From: Methylobacterium sp. J-090
GTDB taxonomy: Bacteria; Pseudomonadota; Alphaproteobacteria; Rhizobiales; Beijerinckiaceae
Length of the DNA stretch: 64,000 nucleotides
Assembly: GCF_022829345.1 (NCBI RefSeq)
Contig: NZ_JAKSXV010000044.1
Coordinates: 1 to 64,000 of the forward strand
Reading direction: 5' to 3'
The notes under the pieces were generated by a model, which did no database searches, was not told the DNA's origin, and worked only from the letters and a program-made list of their open reading frames with translations. Shown here piece by piece: positions 34,768 to 43,705 of the stretch. The position numbers and the translations under genes were made by a program. Every line of letters begins with the position of its first letter. Positions within the stretch are counted from its first letter, which is position 1.

Positions 34768-36156
34768 TCACACCAACATCCCCATCGGGCTCTCGATCAG
34801 ACCCTTGAAGGCCGAGATCAGTTCGGCGCCCAAAGCCCCGTCGAGCACCCGGTGGTCGCAGGAGAGCGTCGCGGTCATCACCTGAGCCACGGCCGGGGCA
34901 CCGTCACGCACCACGATGCGCTTCTCGCCTGCACCCACGGCGAGGATCGAGGATTGCGGCGGGTTGATCACCGCCGTGAAGTGCTTGATGCCGAACATGC
35001 CGAGATTGGACACCGAGGTCACGCCGCCCTGGTACTCCTCGGGCTTGAGCTTCTTCGCCCGTGCGCGGCCCGCGAAGTCCTTCATCTCGTTGGAGATGGT
35101 GGAGAGCGTCTTCTGGTCGGCGCGGCGGATCACCGGCGTGAACAGCCCGCCGTCGATGGCGACCGCCACGCCGACCTCGGCGTTGTCGAAGCGCAGGATG
35201 CGGTCCTCGGCCCAGACGGCGTTGGCTGCCGGCACCCGCATGAGTGCGAGGCCCATGGCCTTGATGACGAAGTCGTTGACCGAGAGCTTGAACAGCGGCT
35301 TGCCGTCCTTGGTCATGCCGGCGCTCTTGTTGAGCTGTTCGCGCAGGGTCATGAGGGCGTCGAGCTCGCAATCCACCGTGAGGTAGAAATGCGGGGCCAC
35401 TTGCATTGCCTCGGTCAGGCGCTTGGCGATGGTCTTGCGCATGCCGTCGAGGGGCACTTCCGCGTAGGTGCCCTTGGCGTAGAAGCCGCGCACCTGATCG
35501 ACGGACAGACCGGCGGGGCTCGCGGCCTTGGCGGGCGCCGTGGCCTGGGCCGGCTGGGGCGCAGCCTTCGGGGCCTCGGCGGATGCCGATGCCTTGGCGG
35601 GTGCCGGGCCGGCGGCTTTCGCGGCGCGGACATCGCGCTCGATCACGCGGCCGTGCGGGCCGGACCCCTTCACGGAGGCCAGATCGACCCCCTCCTGCTT
35701 GGCGATGCGGCGGGCCAGCGGCGAGGCGAAGACGCGGGACCCCTCCCCCTGGGCGGGAGCCGGCTCGGCGCCGTCCGGCGCTTCGTTCACCCGAGCGTAG
35801 GACATCTGGCCGCCGCCGGGCGTCGCGTTCTCGCCGACGGGGTCCTTCGTAACTTGCGCTGTCGGCGCCTCCGCCTTCGGGGCGCCGCCGACCTGGACGC
35901 TCGCCGGGTCCTCACCCTCGCTCGCGATGATGGCGATGAGGTCGTTGACCGGAACGTCGGCCGTGCCCTCGGGGACCAGGATCTTGGCGAGGATGCCCTC
36001 GTCGATGGCCTCGACTTCCATGGTCGCCTTGTCGGTCTCGATCTCAGCGAGGACGTCGCCGGATTTCACCGCGTCGCCCTCCTTCTTCAGCCACTTGGCG
36101 AGGTTGCCCTTCTCCATCGTCGGCGACAGGGCGGGCATCAGCACGTTGACGGGCAT
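34768..36156 (-). CDS. pdhC: Pyruvate dehydrogenase complex dihydrolipoyllysine acetyltransferase (E2)
   Basis: This 462-residue protein has a lipoyl domain ([20 protein letters not shown], lipoylated Lys in [10 protein letters not shown]), an Ala/Pro-rich linker, a peripheral-subunit-binding domain (ASPLARRIAKQEGVDLASVKGSGPHGRV) and a catalytic CAT-like domain ending with the active-site DHRVLDG. It transfers acetyl groups to CoA and forms the core of the complex. The single lipoyl domain is usual when E1-beta carries another. A Uma2 gene sits immediately upstream (gap four bases), separating it from pdhB. Confidence 0.96.
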   Translation of the reverse strand: MPVNVLMPALSPTMEKGNLAKWLKKEGDAVKSGDVLAEIETDKATMEVEAIDEGILAKILVPEGTADVPVNDLIAIIASEGEDPASVQVGGAPKAEAPTAQVTKDPVGENATPGGGQMSYARVNEAPDGAEPAPAQGEGSRVFASPLARRIAKQEGVDLASVKGSGPHGRVIERDVRAAKAAGPAPAKASASAEAPKAAPQPAQATAPAKAASPAGLSVDQVRGFYAKGTYAEVPLDGMRKTIAKRLTEAMQVAPHFYLTVDCELDALMTLREQLNKSAGMTKDGKPLFKLSVNDFVIKAMGLALMRVPAANAVWAEDRILRFDNAEVGVAVAIDGGLFTPVIRRADQKTLSTISNEMKDFAGRARAKKLKPEEYQGGVTSVSNLGMFGIKHFTAVINPPQSSILAVGAGEKRIVVRDGAPAVAQVMTATLSCDHRVLDGALGAELISAFKGLIESPMGMLV

Positions 36157-36160
36157 GGCA

Positions 36161-36760
36161 TCAGGTCTCGAGCGAGGGGGACGGCGGGGCGGCCGGATCG
36201 TCGAAGGGGAACAGGCTGTCGAGGGGGAACGTCACGGCGTCGAAGGGCGGGAGGCCGACGGTTTCGCCGCGCTCGACCGTTCCGAGAAGCAGCCACTGGC
36301 GCCCGGCGAGCGCGAATGCTTCGAGCACGCCGTCACTCGGATCGAGGAGCCAGAGGTGACCGACACCGGCCTCCGCGTAGATGCGGCGTTTGGGGCCGCG
36401 ATCGAGCCGGGCGGTGGCGGGCGAGAGGATCTCGCAAACCCAGTCCGGTGGGGTCTCGACATAGGCGGTCTCGGGCTCGGCGGAGAGCCGTTCGCGGCGC
36501 CAGCCGGCGAGGTCCGGCACCACGACGTGGGGACCGAGATGGAGTTCCGGCTCGACCATGAAGATCCAGCCACCCGGTCCCCCGCGTCCGTGACCGAAGG
36601 GTGGCTGGAGTTCACCGGCCAAGCCGATCGCCACCATCGCATGCCGCGGGCGCGGTCTCGGATGGGTCTCCAGGGCGCCGTCGATGATCTCGGCCACGAG
36701 ATGATCCGGCACGGCTTCGAGGTCGGCGTAGGTGGCCCGGCGGAAGGCGGCCTCGGCCAT
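36161..36760 (-). CDS. Uma2-family putative endonuclease (DUF820)
   Basis: This 199-residue protein matches the Uma2 restriction-endonuclease-like family: RATYADLEAVPDHLVAEIIDG, ARPRHA-type segment (RPRPRHAMVAIGL), VVPDLAGWRRERL (PD of the PD-(D/E)xK core), PDWVCEILSPATARLDRG (ExK-like part with Glu) and KRRIYAEAGVGHLWLLDP. Families like this are numerous in cyanobacteria and Methylobacterium, with no known substrate. It lies between the DUF5076 gene and E2 with gaps of 13 and 4 bases, so it is read with the PDH operon. Confidence 0.87.
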   Translation of the reverse strand: MAEAAFRRATYADLEAVPDHLVAEIIDGALETHPRPRPRHAMVAIGLAGELQPPFGHGRGGPGGWIFMVEPELHLGPHVVVPDLAGWRRERLSAEPETAYVETPPDWVCEILSPATARLDRGPKRRIYAEAGVGHLWLLDPSDGVLEAFALAGRQWLLLGTVERGETVGLPPFDAVTFPLDSLFPFDDPAAPPSPSLET

Positions 36761-36773
36761 GGTGGGTCCCCCG

Positions 36774-37049
36774 CTAGTTCAGGTCGCCGGGATCGAGGCC
36801 CTCGGCCTCCCACCCGGCGCGGATGCGCTCGAAGGCTTCCTCGTCCGACATCTCGGTCTCCAGGGCGTAGGTCCGCGCCGCCTGCCGGGCGAGATCGATG
36901 AGCAGCCGGCCCCAGGTCGCCGGATCGTCGAACGAGCGGCGCAGGGCCACGCTCACCGCGCCGTCCACGACGGCGGCGCGCAGAACCTCGATGCCGCCAT
37001 TCTCGATGGCGTCGGGCGGGGCGGAGAGTTCCACGAAGGTCTTCGTCAT
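36774..37049 (-). CDS. DUF5076 domain protein
   Basis: This 91-residue acidic protein contains ENGGIEVLRAAVVDGAVSVALRRSFDDPATWGRLLIDLARQ split across the DUF5076 core, then an acidic helical tail (EMSDEEAFERIRAGWEAE). Members usually lie between pdhB and the E2 gene in Hyphomicrobiales, suggesting an accessory role for the complex, but no function is known. No membrane segment or cofactor motif is visible. It starts 81 bases after the pdhB stop. Confidence 0.82.
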   Translation of the reverse strand: MTKTFVELSAPPDAIENGGIEVLRAAVVDGAVSVALRRSFDDPATWGRLLIDLARQAARTYALETEMSDEEAFERIRAGWEAEGLDPGDLN

Positions 37050-37130
37050 GTCCTGTCGCGTCCGAACGAAGGGGTTGTCCGCCCCGACCTCACCCCGAGG
37101 GATGGGACGGCGATGATGATCCCGAGCGCG

Positions 37131-38567
37131 CTACCGGTAGCAGACCGCTTTCACCGCCTCGATCACCTCGGCGACGTTGGGGAGCGCCAGCTTCTCGAGG
37201 TTGGCGGCGTAGGGCATCGGCACGTCCTTGCCGGTGACCCGCAGGACCGGGGCGTCGAGGTAGTCGAAGGCATCGACCATCAGGCGCGCGACGATCTCGG
37301 CGCCGATGCCGGATTGCGGGAAGCCCTCCTCCACGGTGACGCAGCGACCGGTCTTCTTCACCGATTCCACCACTGTGTCGGTGTCCATGGGGCGAAGGGT
37401 GCGCAGGTCGATGACCTCCGCCTCGATGCCCTGCTCGGCCAGCGCCTGCGCCGCCTTGAGGGCGTAGGTCATGCCGATGGAGAACGACACGATGGTGACA
37501 TCCGTGCCGGGGCGGTGAATGCGGGCCTTGCCGATGGGCAGGACGAAATCGTCGAGCTTCGGCACGGGGAAGCTCTGGCCGTAGAGGATCTCGTTCTCGA
37601 GGAAGATGATCGGGTTCGGGTCGCGGATCGCGGCCTTGAGCAGGCCCTTGGCGTCGGACGCCGTGTAGGGCGCGATGACCTTCAAGCCCGGCACGTTGGA
37701 GTACCACGCCGAGTAGTCGTGGCTGTGCTGGGCGCCGACCCGGGCCGCCGCGCCGTTGGGGCCGCGGAACACGATGGGACAGCCGAGCTGGCCGCCCGAC
37801 ATGTACAGGGTTTTCGCCGCCGAGTTGATGATGTGGTCGATGGCCTGCATGGCGAAGTTAAAGGTCATGAACTCGACGATGGGGCGCAGGCCGGTGAACG
37901 CCGCACCGACGCCGATGCCGGCGAAGCCGTGCTCGGTGATGGGGGTGTCGACCACACGGCGCGCGCCGAATTCCTGCAGAAGCCCTTGCGTGATCTTGTA
38001 GGCGCCCTGGTACTCGGCCACTTCCTCGCCCATGACGAAGACGGACTCGTCGCTGCGCATTTCCTCCGCCATGGCATCGCGCAGGGCCTCGCGGACGGTC
38101 ATGCTGACCATCTCGGTCCCTTCCGGGAACTCGGCCATCACCGGAGCGGGCGTCTTGTTGGTGATGGTGGCAGGCGAGGCCGGCGCCTTCGGGGCGTCGT
38201 CGCCGGTCTTCGCCGTCGCGGCGGGTGCGCCCGCCTGTCCTTCGGCCTGCATGGTCGGCGTCGGGGCCGCCTGAGCGGGCGCGTCGGCGGCGGGTTTGCG
38301 CGCGGAGGCGGCCGACACGTCCTCGCCCTCGGCCGCGATGATCGCGATGGGCGTGTTGACCTTCACGCCCTCGCTGCCTTCCGCGACCAGGATCTTGGCG
38401 AGGACGCCCTCGTCGATGGCCTCGACCTCCATGGTCGCCTTGTCGGTCTCGATCTCGGCGAGGACGTCGCCGGATTTGACCGGGTCGCCCTCCTTCTTCA
38501 GCCATTTCGCCAGCTTGCCCTCCTCCATGGTCGGAGACAGGGCGGGCATCAGGATGTCGGTCGCCAT
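37131..38567 (-). CDS. pdhB: Pyruvate dehydrogenase E1 beta subunit with N-terminal lipoyl domain
   Basis: This 478-residue protein begins with a lipoyl domain ([30 protein letters not shown]) nearly identical to that of E2, an Ala/Pro linker (about 80–150), and then the transketolase-like E1-beta part ([26 protein letters not shown] split, [49 protein letters not shown]). With E1-alpha it decarboxylates pyruvate using thiamine diphosphate. Lipoylated E1-beta is known in alphaproteobacteria. The gap to pdhA is 49 bases. Confidence 0.96.
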   Translation of the reverse strand: MATDILMPALSPTMEEGKLAKWLKKEGDPVKSGDVLAEIETDKATMEVEAIDEGVLAKILVAEGSEGVKVNTPIAIIAAEGEDVSAASARKPAADAPAQAAPTPTMQAEGQAGAPAATAKTGDDAPKAPASPATITNKTPAPVMAEFPEGTEMVSMTVREALRDAMAEEMRSDESVFVMGEEVAEYQGAYKITQGLLQEFGARRVVDTPITEHGFAGIGVGAAFTGLRPIVEFMTFNFAMQAIDHIINSAAKTLYMSGGQLGCPIVFRGPNGAAARVGAQHSHDYSAWYSNVPGLKVIAPYTASDAKGLLKAAIRDPNPIIFLENEILYGQSFPVPKLDDFVLPIGKARIHRPGTDVTIVSFSIGMTYALKAAQALAEQGIEAEVIDLRTLRPMDTDTVVESVKKTGRCVTVEEGFPQSGIGAEIVARLMVDAFDYLDAPVLRVTGKDVPMPYAANLEKLALPNVAEVIEAVKAVCYR

Positions 38568-38616
38568 GAAAGACTCGTCGATCGAGTGGTGGGGGCGCGG
38601 TCCGTTCGGACGCGTG

Positions 38617-39672
38617 TCAGGCGCGCGCTTCCAGCAGAATGTCCGTCCACAGCTCGGCGGGATCGGGCTCGGGATCGTGGGTGGCGAACTCGGCCGCGTC
38701 GTTGACCGTCTCGCGCACCTTGGCGTCGGTGGCCTTCAGATCGGCCTCGGGCACGCCGTGCGCCTCGATCAGGCGCTTGCGCACCATCTCGATGGGGTCG
38801 TGCTCGTCGCGCATCTTCGAGACCTCGTCCTTCGTCCGGTACTTGGCCGGATCGGACATGGAGTGCCCGCGATAGCGGTAGGTCTGCATCTCGAGGATGT
38901 ACGGCCCCTGGCCCGAGCGGGCATGCTCGATGGCACGGGCGGCGGCCTCCCGCACGGTGCGCACATCCATGCCGTCGACCTGCTCGCCCGGAATGCCGAA
39001 CGAGATGCCGCGCTTGGAGAAATCCGTCTGGGCCGAGGCGCGGGCCACCGAGGTGCCCATGGCGTAGCGGTTGTTCTCGATGACGTAGACCACGGGCAGC
39101 TTCCAGAGCTGCGCCATGTTGAAGCTCTCGTAGACCTGGCCCTGGTTCGCCGCGCCGTCGCCCATATAGGTCAGGCTGACCTGACCGTTCTTCTTGTAGG
39201 CGTCGGCGAAGGCGAGGCCCGTCCCGAGGGACACCTGGGCGCCGACGATGCCGTGCCCGCCGAAGAACTGTTTTTCGCGGCTGAACATGTGCATCGACCC
39301 ACCTTTTCCGCGGGAATAGCCTCCACGGCGGCCGGTGAGTTCCGCCATCACGCCCTTCGGCTCCATGCCGCAGGCGAGCATGTGGCCGTGGTCGCGGTAG
39401 CCGGTGATGACCTGATCGCCGTCGATGGAGGCCATCTGCATGCCGATGACGACGGCTTCCTGGCCGATGTAGAGGTGGCAGAATCCGCCGATCAGGCCCA
39501 TGCCGTAGAGCTGCCCCGCCTTCTCCTCGAAGCGGCGGATGAGCAGCATCTCGTGGTAGGCGTGGAGGTCTTCGTCGCGGGTGAATTGCGGTGTGTTCGG
39601 TGCCGGCGCGTGGGCGGCCTCCGACGGTGTCAGGTCGGATTTGGTCTGGCCCGCCTCGGTTGCGGAATCCAT
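38617..39672 (-). CDS. pdhA: Pyruvate dehydrogenase E1 alpha subunit
   Basis: This 351-residue protein has the E1-alpha core: [43 protein letters not shown], the thiamine-diphosphate motif [25 protein letters not shown], and the phosphorylation-loop-like [15 protein letters not shown]. It binds the cofactor and pyruvate in the alpha2beta2 E1. It is the first gene of the minus-strand PDH series; the 149 bases upstream to the ftsB stop should hold its promoter. Confidence 0.96.
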   Translation of the reverse strand: MDSATEAGQTKSDLTPSEAAHAPAPNTPQFTRDEDLHAYHEMLLIRRFEEKAGQLYGMGLIGGFCHLYIGQEAVVIGMQMASIDGDQVITGYRDHGHMLACGMEPKGVMAELTGRRGGYSRGKGGSMHMFSREKQFFGGHGIVGAQVSLGTGLAFADAYKKNGQVSLTYMGDGAANQGQVYESFNMAQLWKLPVVYVIENNRYAMGTSVARASAQTDFSKRGISFGIPGEQVDGMDVRTVREAAARAIEHARSGQGPYILEMQTYRYRGHSMSDPAKYRTKDEVSKMRDEHDPIEMVRKRLIEAHGVPEADLKATDAKVRETVNDAAEFATHDPEPDPAELWTDILLEARA

Positions 39673-39777
39673 CGGCTCTCTCCCCGGGGACCGTCTGTTC
39701 TCCCCCGAGGTTCTAGGACAGCGATTTCACGAAAGCGAGGCCGGCCCGCCGACAGATCGGGACCGTTGTCAGGTGCG

Positions 39778-39797
39778 CCGGATCGCCGCCGATCCGG
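39778..39797. terminator. Hairpin between ftsB and pdhA (weak terminator candidate)
   Basis: CCGGATCG (39778–39785) and CGATCCGG (39790–39797) form a perfect 8-bp stem with a 4-base loop just downstream of the ftsB stop on the minus strand. There is no T-run, so it may attenuate rather than terminate. Confidence 0.35.
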
Positions 39798-39821
39798 GCC
39801 GAAACGCACGGCGTGCCGGAA

Positions 39822-40133
39822 TCACGGGTTGATGATGACGACGTCGTTGGCGTGCACCCGGCCGAGGACCACGCGGGCGCGCTCCTCCAGGAGGTCGCGG
39901 TCGATCTGGTCGCTGCGCAGGAGCGTGACGCGATGCTCCCACTCGGCCCGGTCGGCCTTCACGGCGGCGAGTTCCTGGTTGAGCCCGTAGGCCTGGATCT
40001 TGAGGGCGCGCTTGGCTTCGAGGCCGCGATTGCCGCCCTCGGCCTGATGGACGAAATAGCCGACCACGAGCCCCGAGACGGCGTACAACGCCAGGGGCAT
40101 CAGCACGGAACGGACGCGACGACGGATCACCAT
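39822..40133 (-). CDS. ftsB: FtsB/DivIC-type septum formation protein
   Basis: From ATG 40133 this 103-residue protein has a basic N-terminus (MVIRRRVRS), one membrane helix (about 12–30, VLMPLALYAVSGLVVGYFV) and a coiled coil (LEAKRALKIQAYGLNQELAAVKADR interrupted) ending in ARVVLGRVHANDVVI. This is the alphaproteobacterial FtsB/DivIC layout; it would join FtsL and FtsQ in the divisome with the coiled coil in the periplasm. Its location next to pdhA is common in this class. The open frame reaches far upstream but only this part shows family features. Confidence 0.87.
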   Translation of the reverse strand: MVIRRRVRSVLMPLALYAVSGLVVGYFVHQAEGGNRGLEAKRALKIQAYGLNQELAAVKADRAEWEHRVTLLRSDQIDRDLLEERARVVLGRVHANDVVIINP

Positions 40134-40199
40134 GGCCAGACCATCGCGCCGCACGGTTAAGAAAGTCCTTTCAACGCGTCGTCTCGCGGGGGCCCCGCG

Positions 40200-41096
40200 A
40201 TGATGCGGTTCGACCTCGTCGATCTCGGCCTTTTCCGCCACGTGGTCGAGGCCGGGTCCATCACCCACGGGGCGGCGCGGGCCAACCTCGCGCTGGCCGC
40301 CGCCTCCGCCCGCATCCGCGCCATGGAGGTGTCCCTCGGGGCCGCCCTGCTCACCCGAGGCCGCCAGGGCGTGGCGACGACGCCCGCCGGGCGCGCGCTG
40401 CTCGCTCATGCCCGCGATCTTCTCGACGGGATCGACCGCATGCAGGGCGAGCTCGCCGCCTTCTCCGGCGGCACCGTCGGGCAGATCCGCGTCCTGTCGA
40501 ACACCAACGCGCTGACCGAATTCCTGCCCGAGGTGCTGAGCGCCTTCCTCGCCCGCCAGACCGGGGTCAGCGTCGACATCGAGGAGCGGACCTCGGACGA
40601 GATCGTCGGCCTCGTGGCGGAGGGCGGCGCCGATCTCGGCATCGTCGCCGGCACCGTCGATACCGGCGCGCTGGAGACCTACCCGTTCCGGCAGGACCGC
40701 TTCGTCGTCGTGGCCGCCGCCGGCCATCCGGTGAGCACCCACCCGTCCGTGGCCTTCGCCGACGTTCTGGAGCACGACCTCGTCGGCCTCGACCGCACCT
40801 CCGCCCTGACCCGCTTCCTCGCCGACAAGGCCGCGCGCACCGGGCGGCCCATGCGGCTGCGGGTGCAGCTGCGCAGCTTCGATGCCGTCTGCCGCCTCGT
40901 CGAGTGCGGCGTCGGCCTCGGCATCGTGCCCGAGACCACGGCGGCGCGGGCGGCGCGCACCATGGCCATCGCGGTGGTGCCGCTCCTCGACCCCTGGGCC
41001 GTGCGCGATCTGACCATCTGCGTGCGCGCGCTCGCCGCCCTCCCCGCCTTCGCACGGGACTTCGTCGCGCATCTGCGCGCGCCGCCGACAGCCTGA
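40200..41096 (+). CDS. LysR-family transcriptional regulator
   Basis: This 298-residue protein has an N-terminal winged HTH (DLGLFRHVVEAGSITHGAARANLALAAAS split, RIRAMEVSLGAALLTRGRQGVATTPAG) and a two-lobed effector domain (about 90–290, with GQIRVLSN and DLGIVAGTVDTG). The effector is unknown. It is divergent from ftsB with only 66 bases between them, a spacing at which LysR proteins often control the divergent gene, but regulating ftsB would be unusual. No metabolic target lies adjacent. It reads toward the helicase gene 275 bases downstream. Confidence 0.9.
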   Translation: MMRFDLVDLGLFRHVVEAGSITHGAARANLALAAASARIRAMEVSLGAALLTRGRQGVATTPAGRALLAHARDLLDGIDRMQGELAAFSGGTVGQIRVLSNTNALTEFLPEVLSAFLARQTGVSVDIEERTSDEIVGLVAEGGADLGIVAGTVDTGALETYPFRQDRFVVVAAAGHPVSTHPSVAFADVLEHDLVGLDRTSALTRFLADKAARTGRPMRLRVQLRSFDAVCRLVECGVGLGIVPETTAARAARTMAIAVVPLLDPWAVRDLTICVRALAALPAFARDFVAHLRAPPTA

Positions 41097-41111
41097 TCGG
41101 ATTCGATGATT

Positions 41112-41131
41112 GACTTCGCACTTGCGAAGTC
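41112..41131. repeat. Near-perfect palindrome in the helicase leader
   Basis: GACTTCGCA (41112–41120) and TGCGAAGTC (41123–41131) form a perfect 9-bp inverted repeat with a 2-base centre, just after the LysR stop and about 240 bases before the helicase start. It could be an operator dyad or, as RNA, a stem-loop at the start of the helicase leader. Confidence 0.5.
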
Positions 41132-41371
41132 GCATATGGCGGTTGCAGCGTCAGCGGCCGTCATGGTTCCGCTTGAGAGGGCTGCGTGACGGATCGACGG
41201 GTCGCCATGCGCGAATTCCGACCGACCTGAGCCCCTCTCTTCAACGTGCATGCACCCGGACTGCCCCGGCACGCGGGCGGCTCCAGCTCAACGGACCGAT
41301 TCCTCTCGATCTGCGCACCGACCATCGTTGGATGGCGTGCGCCACGGTCCCGCTGCCTTGAAAGATTCGAC

Positions 41372-42865
41372 TTGACCCAGTTTACCGATTTCGGCCTCGC
41401 CCAGCCCGTGCTGCGGGCGCTGGAGGAGGCCGGCTACAAGACGCCGACCCCGATCCAGGCCCAGGCCCTCCGCCCCGCCATGGAAGGCCGCGACCTCTGC
41501 GGCATCGCCCAGACCGGCACCGGCAAGACGGCGGCCTTCGCGCTGCCGATCCTCCACCGCCTCGCCCAGAACCCGCGCAAGGCCATCCGCCGCGGCTGCC
41601 GCGTGCTGGTGCTCTCGCCGACCCGCGAGCTCGCCAACCAGATCGCCGAGAGCTTCTCGGATTACGGCCGGCACCTCTCGTTCACCAACACCGTGGTGTT
41701 CGGCGGCGTCACCATCTCCCGCCAGGAGAAGGCGCTGGCGGGCGGCGTCGACATCCTCGTCGCCACCCCGGGCCGCCTCATGGACCTCATCGAGCGCCGC
41801 TCGCTGACCCTCGAGGCCGTCGAGATCCTCGTCCTCGACGAGGCCGACCAGATGCTCGACCTCGGCTTCATCCACGCCCTCAAGCGCATCGTGAAGATGC
41901 TGCCGAAGGAGCGCCAGAGCCTGTTCTTCTCGGCCACCATGCCGAAGAACATCGCGGGCCTCGCCGACCAGTACCTGCGCGATCCGGTGCAGGTTGCCGT
42001 GACGCCGGTGGCGACCACCGCCGAGCGCGTCACCCAGGAGGTCATCTTCGCCCATACGGGTGCGAAGCAGGCGCTCCTCAACCACATCCTGCGCGATCCG
42101 AAGATCGAGCGCGTCCTCGTCTTCACCCGCACCAAGCACGGCGCCGACCGCGTCGTGCGCGGATTGGAGAAGGTGACGATCAACGCGTCCGCCATCCACG
42201 GCAACAAGTCCCAGCCGCAGCGCGAGCGGGCACTGGCCGCCTTCAAGGACGGCTCGTGCCGGGTGCTGGTGGCCACCGACATCGCCGCGCGCGGCATCGA
42301 CGTCGAGGCCGTGAGCCACGTCATCAACTACGACCTGCCCAACGTGCCGGAGAGCTACGTCCACCGCATCGGTCGGACGGCGCGCGCCGGCGCCAACGGC
42401 CTCGCGATCTCGTTCTGCAACGACGAGGAGAAGGCCTACCTGCGGGACATCGAGCGCACCACGCGCCAGAAAATCCCCGTCGGCGCCTTCCCCGAGGGCT
42501 TCACGCCCCCGTCGCGCCAGGAGGCCATGGATGCCGCCCAGGCCGAGGAGCGCCGTCCGGCGCCCCAGGGCCAGCGGCCCGGTCAGCGCCAGGGCCAGCG
42601 CCCCGGCGGCGGCCGTCCCGGTGGCGGACGCCCCGGCCAGGGCCGCAACGAGGGTGGTCGCGGCGGACAGGGCGCGCCCGGCCGCAACGCCCGTCCCGAT
42701 GGGGCCGCCCGGCCGCAGGACGGTCGCGGTGAGCGTCGTCCGGCCGGAGCCGGTGAGAACCGGTCCGAGCCGCGCGGCGAGAACCGCCAACGGACGTCGC
42801 GTCCGCAGGGCGCCGGCGCCGGTGAGGGCCGCGCCATCGGCTGGCTCGATCGCTTCCCGCGCTGA
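41372..42865 (+). CDS. DEAD-box ATP-dependent RNA helicase (RhlE/CsdA-like)
   Basis: This 497-residue protein (TTG start at 41372 chosen because homology begins at TQFTDFGLAQPVLRAL; no in-frame ATG or GTG is nearer) carries the Q motif (GYKTPTPIQAQAL), motif I AQTGTGKTA, PTRELANQI, TPGRLMD, the DEAD motif VLDEADQMLDLGF, SAT, VFTRTKHGA, and ATDIAARGIDV with HRIGRTARAG. The C-terminal tail (about 410–490) is Arg/Gly/Gln/Pro-rich low complexity, typical of RNA-binding tails. It unwinds structured RNA in ribosome assembly or decay, often under cold stress. The 275-base gap upstream suggests a long leader. A terminator follows. Confidence 0.93.
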   Translation: MTQFTDFGLAQPVLRALEEAGYKTPTPIQAQALRPAMEGRDLCGIAQTGTGKTAAFALPILHRLAQNPRKAIRRGCRVLVLSPTRELANQIAESFSDYGRHLSFTNTVVFGGVTISRQEKALAGGVDILVATPGRLMDLIERRSLTLEAVEILVLDEADQMLDLGFIHALKRIVKMLPKERQSLFFSATMPKNIAGLADQYLRDPVQVAVTPVATTAERVTQEVIFAHTGAKQALLNHILRDPKIERVLVFTRTKHGADRVVRGLEKVTINASAIHGNKSQPQRERALAAFKDGSCRVLVATDIAARGIDVEAVSHVINYDLPNVPESYVHRIGRTARAGANGLAISFCNDEEKAYLRDIERTTRQKIPVGAFPEGFTPPSRQEAMDAAQAEERRPAPQGQRPGQRQGQRPGGGRPGGGRPGQGRNEGGRGGQGAPGRNARPDGAARPQDGRGERRPAGAGENRSEPRGENRQRTSRPQGAGAGEGRAIGWLDRFPR

Positions 42866-42890
42866 GCCTTCCATCCCGTCATGACCATGC

Positions 42891-42921
42891 CGCCGTCCCG
42901 GACCTCCGGGACGGCGTTTTC
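42891..42921 (+). terminator. Rho-independent terminator of the helicase gene
   Basis: A 10-bp GC stem (CGCCGTCCCG, 42891–42900; CGGGACGGCG, 42907–42916) with a 6-base loop is followed by TTTTCGTTT, 26 bases after the stop codon. This is a classic intrinsic terminator. Confidence 0.85.
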
Positions 42922-42980
42922 GTTTGCGGGACACCCCATTGCCGCACCGGTGCGGCGCGCCATCTCAAGGGGCGACGTCG

Positions 42981-43181
42981 ATGCGCGAGGACAGCATGCG
43001 GTTCGAACTCTACCGGGACGCGGCGGGCGAATGGCGCTGGCGCCTGCGGGCGACCAACGGCAACGTGGTGGCCGACTCCGCCGAAGGCTACGGGCGACGC
43101 GAGGATTGCGAGCACGGCATCGCCTTGGTGAAGGGCAGCCAGGCCGCGCCCATTGTGGACATGACCCTCAGGATCGCCTGA
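42981..43181 (+). CDS. Single-repeat DUF1508 (YegP-like) protein
   Basis: This 66-residue protein starts at ATG 42981 with AAGGGG eight bases upstream; ATG 42996 is an alternative. FELYRDAAGEWRWRLRATNGNVVADSAEGYGRR is the DUF1508 repeat, seen across two strands and a turn, followed by the ending DCEHGIALVKG. E. coli YegP has two such repeats; one is present here. No function is known. It stands alone between two terminators. Confidence 0.87.
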   Translation: MREDSMRFELYRDAAGEWRWRLRATNGNVVADSAEGYGRREDCEHGIALVKGSQAAPIVDMTLRIA

Positions 43182-43352
43182 CGGGTCGCGACCGCCCGCC
43201 GGCCTTCGTTGACTCAATTTCCGGTGAGACGAGCCGGACCGGCAACGCTTCGCGCCGTCGTGCGTTTGATGCGACCGGGCAAGACCCGGACCCGTGCCCG
43301 GAACCGTCGGCTCCTCACGTCCCGCCGACTGAATCTCAAGGAGTTTGAGAAC

Positions 43353-43646
43353 GTGCTGAGGAAACTCGTGCTGGCCGCGCTGCTGGCCTTAGGATTTGCC
43401 GCGACGGCACCGCAAGGCGCCTCCGCCGCTCCCATCGGTCCCGCCCTCGCCCTTCAGAGCGAAGCTGCGCCGGCCGTCGCGCAGACCGTGCAGTATTACG
43501 GCTACCGCCGTCGCTTCTACGGCCCGCGCCCCTTCTACCGTCGTCCGTATTACGGCCGCCGCTTCTACGGCCCGCGTCGGTTCTACGGCCCGCGCCGTTT
43601 CTATGGTCCGCGTCGGTTCTACGGCCCGCGCCGCTTCTACTACTGA
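43353..43646 (+). CDS. Secreted small Tyr/Arg-rich protein with RRFYGP repeats
   Basis: This 97-residue protein starts at GTG 43353, nine bases after a perfect AAGGAG. It has a signal peptide (MLRKLVLAALLALGFAATAPQGASA) and a mature part that ends in a repeat tract: one RRFYGP, a degenerate RPFYRRPYYG, four perfect RRFYGP copies and a final RRFYY. The DNA repeats as an 18-base unit with synonymous changes, so the protein is conserved rather than only the DNA. The very basic, aromatic tail suggests envelope or polyanion binding; no family function is known. Two hairpins follow. Confidence 0.85.
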   Translation: MLRKLVLAALLALGFAATAPQGASAAPIGPALALQSEAAPAVAQTVQYYGYRRRFYGPRPFYRRPYYGRRFYGPRRFYGPRRFYGPRRFYGPRRFYY

Positions 43647-43656
43647 GACCTCGGTC

Positions 43657-43679
43657 CGGTGCCGCTTCGGGCGGCACCG
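43657..43679 (+). terminator. UUCG-type hairpin after the repeat protein
   Basis: CGGTGCCGC (43657–43665) and GCGGCACCG (43671–43679) form a 9-bp stem with a TTCGG loop, ten bases after the stop codon. Stable UUCG loops are common in terminators or mRNA 3' protection, but no T-run follows. Confidence 0.55.
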
Positions 43680-43705
43680 CGCTGCGGCGAGAGCCAATCC
43701 TGCTT

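Noticed and set aside
42521-42830. Possible repeat or recombination tract in the helicase 3' part
   Set aside because: It encodes the normal Arg/Gly-rich low-complexity tail of DEAD-box proteins, in frame to the stop.
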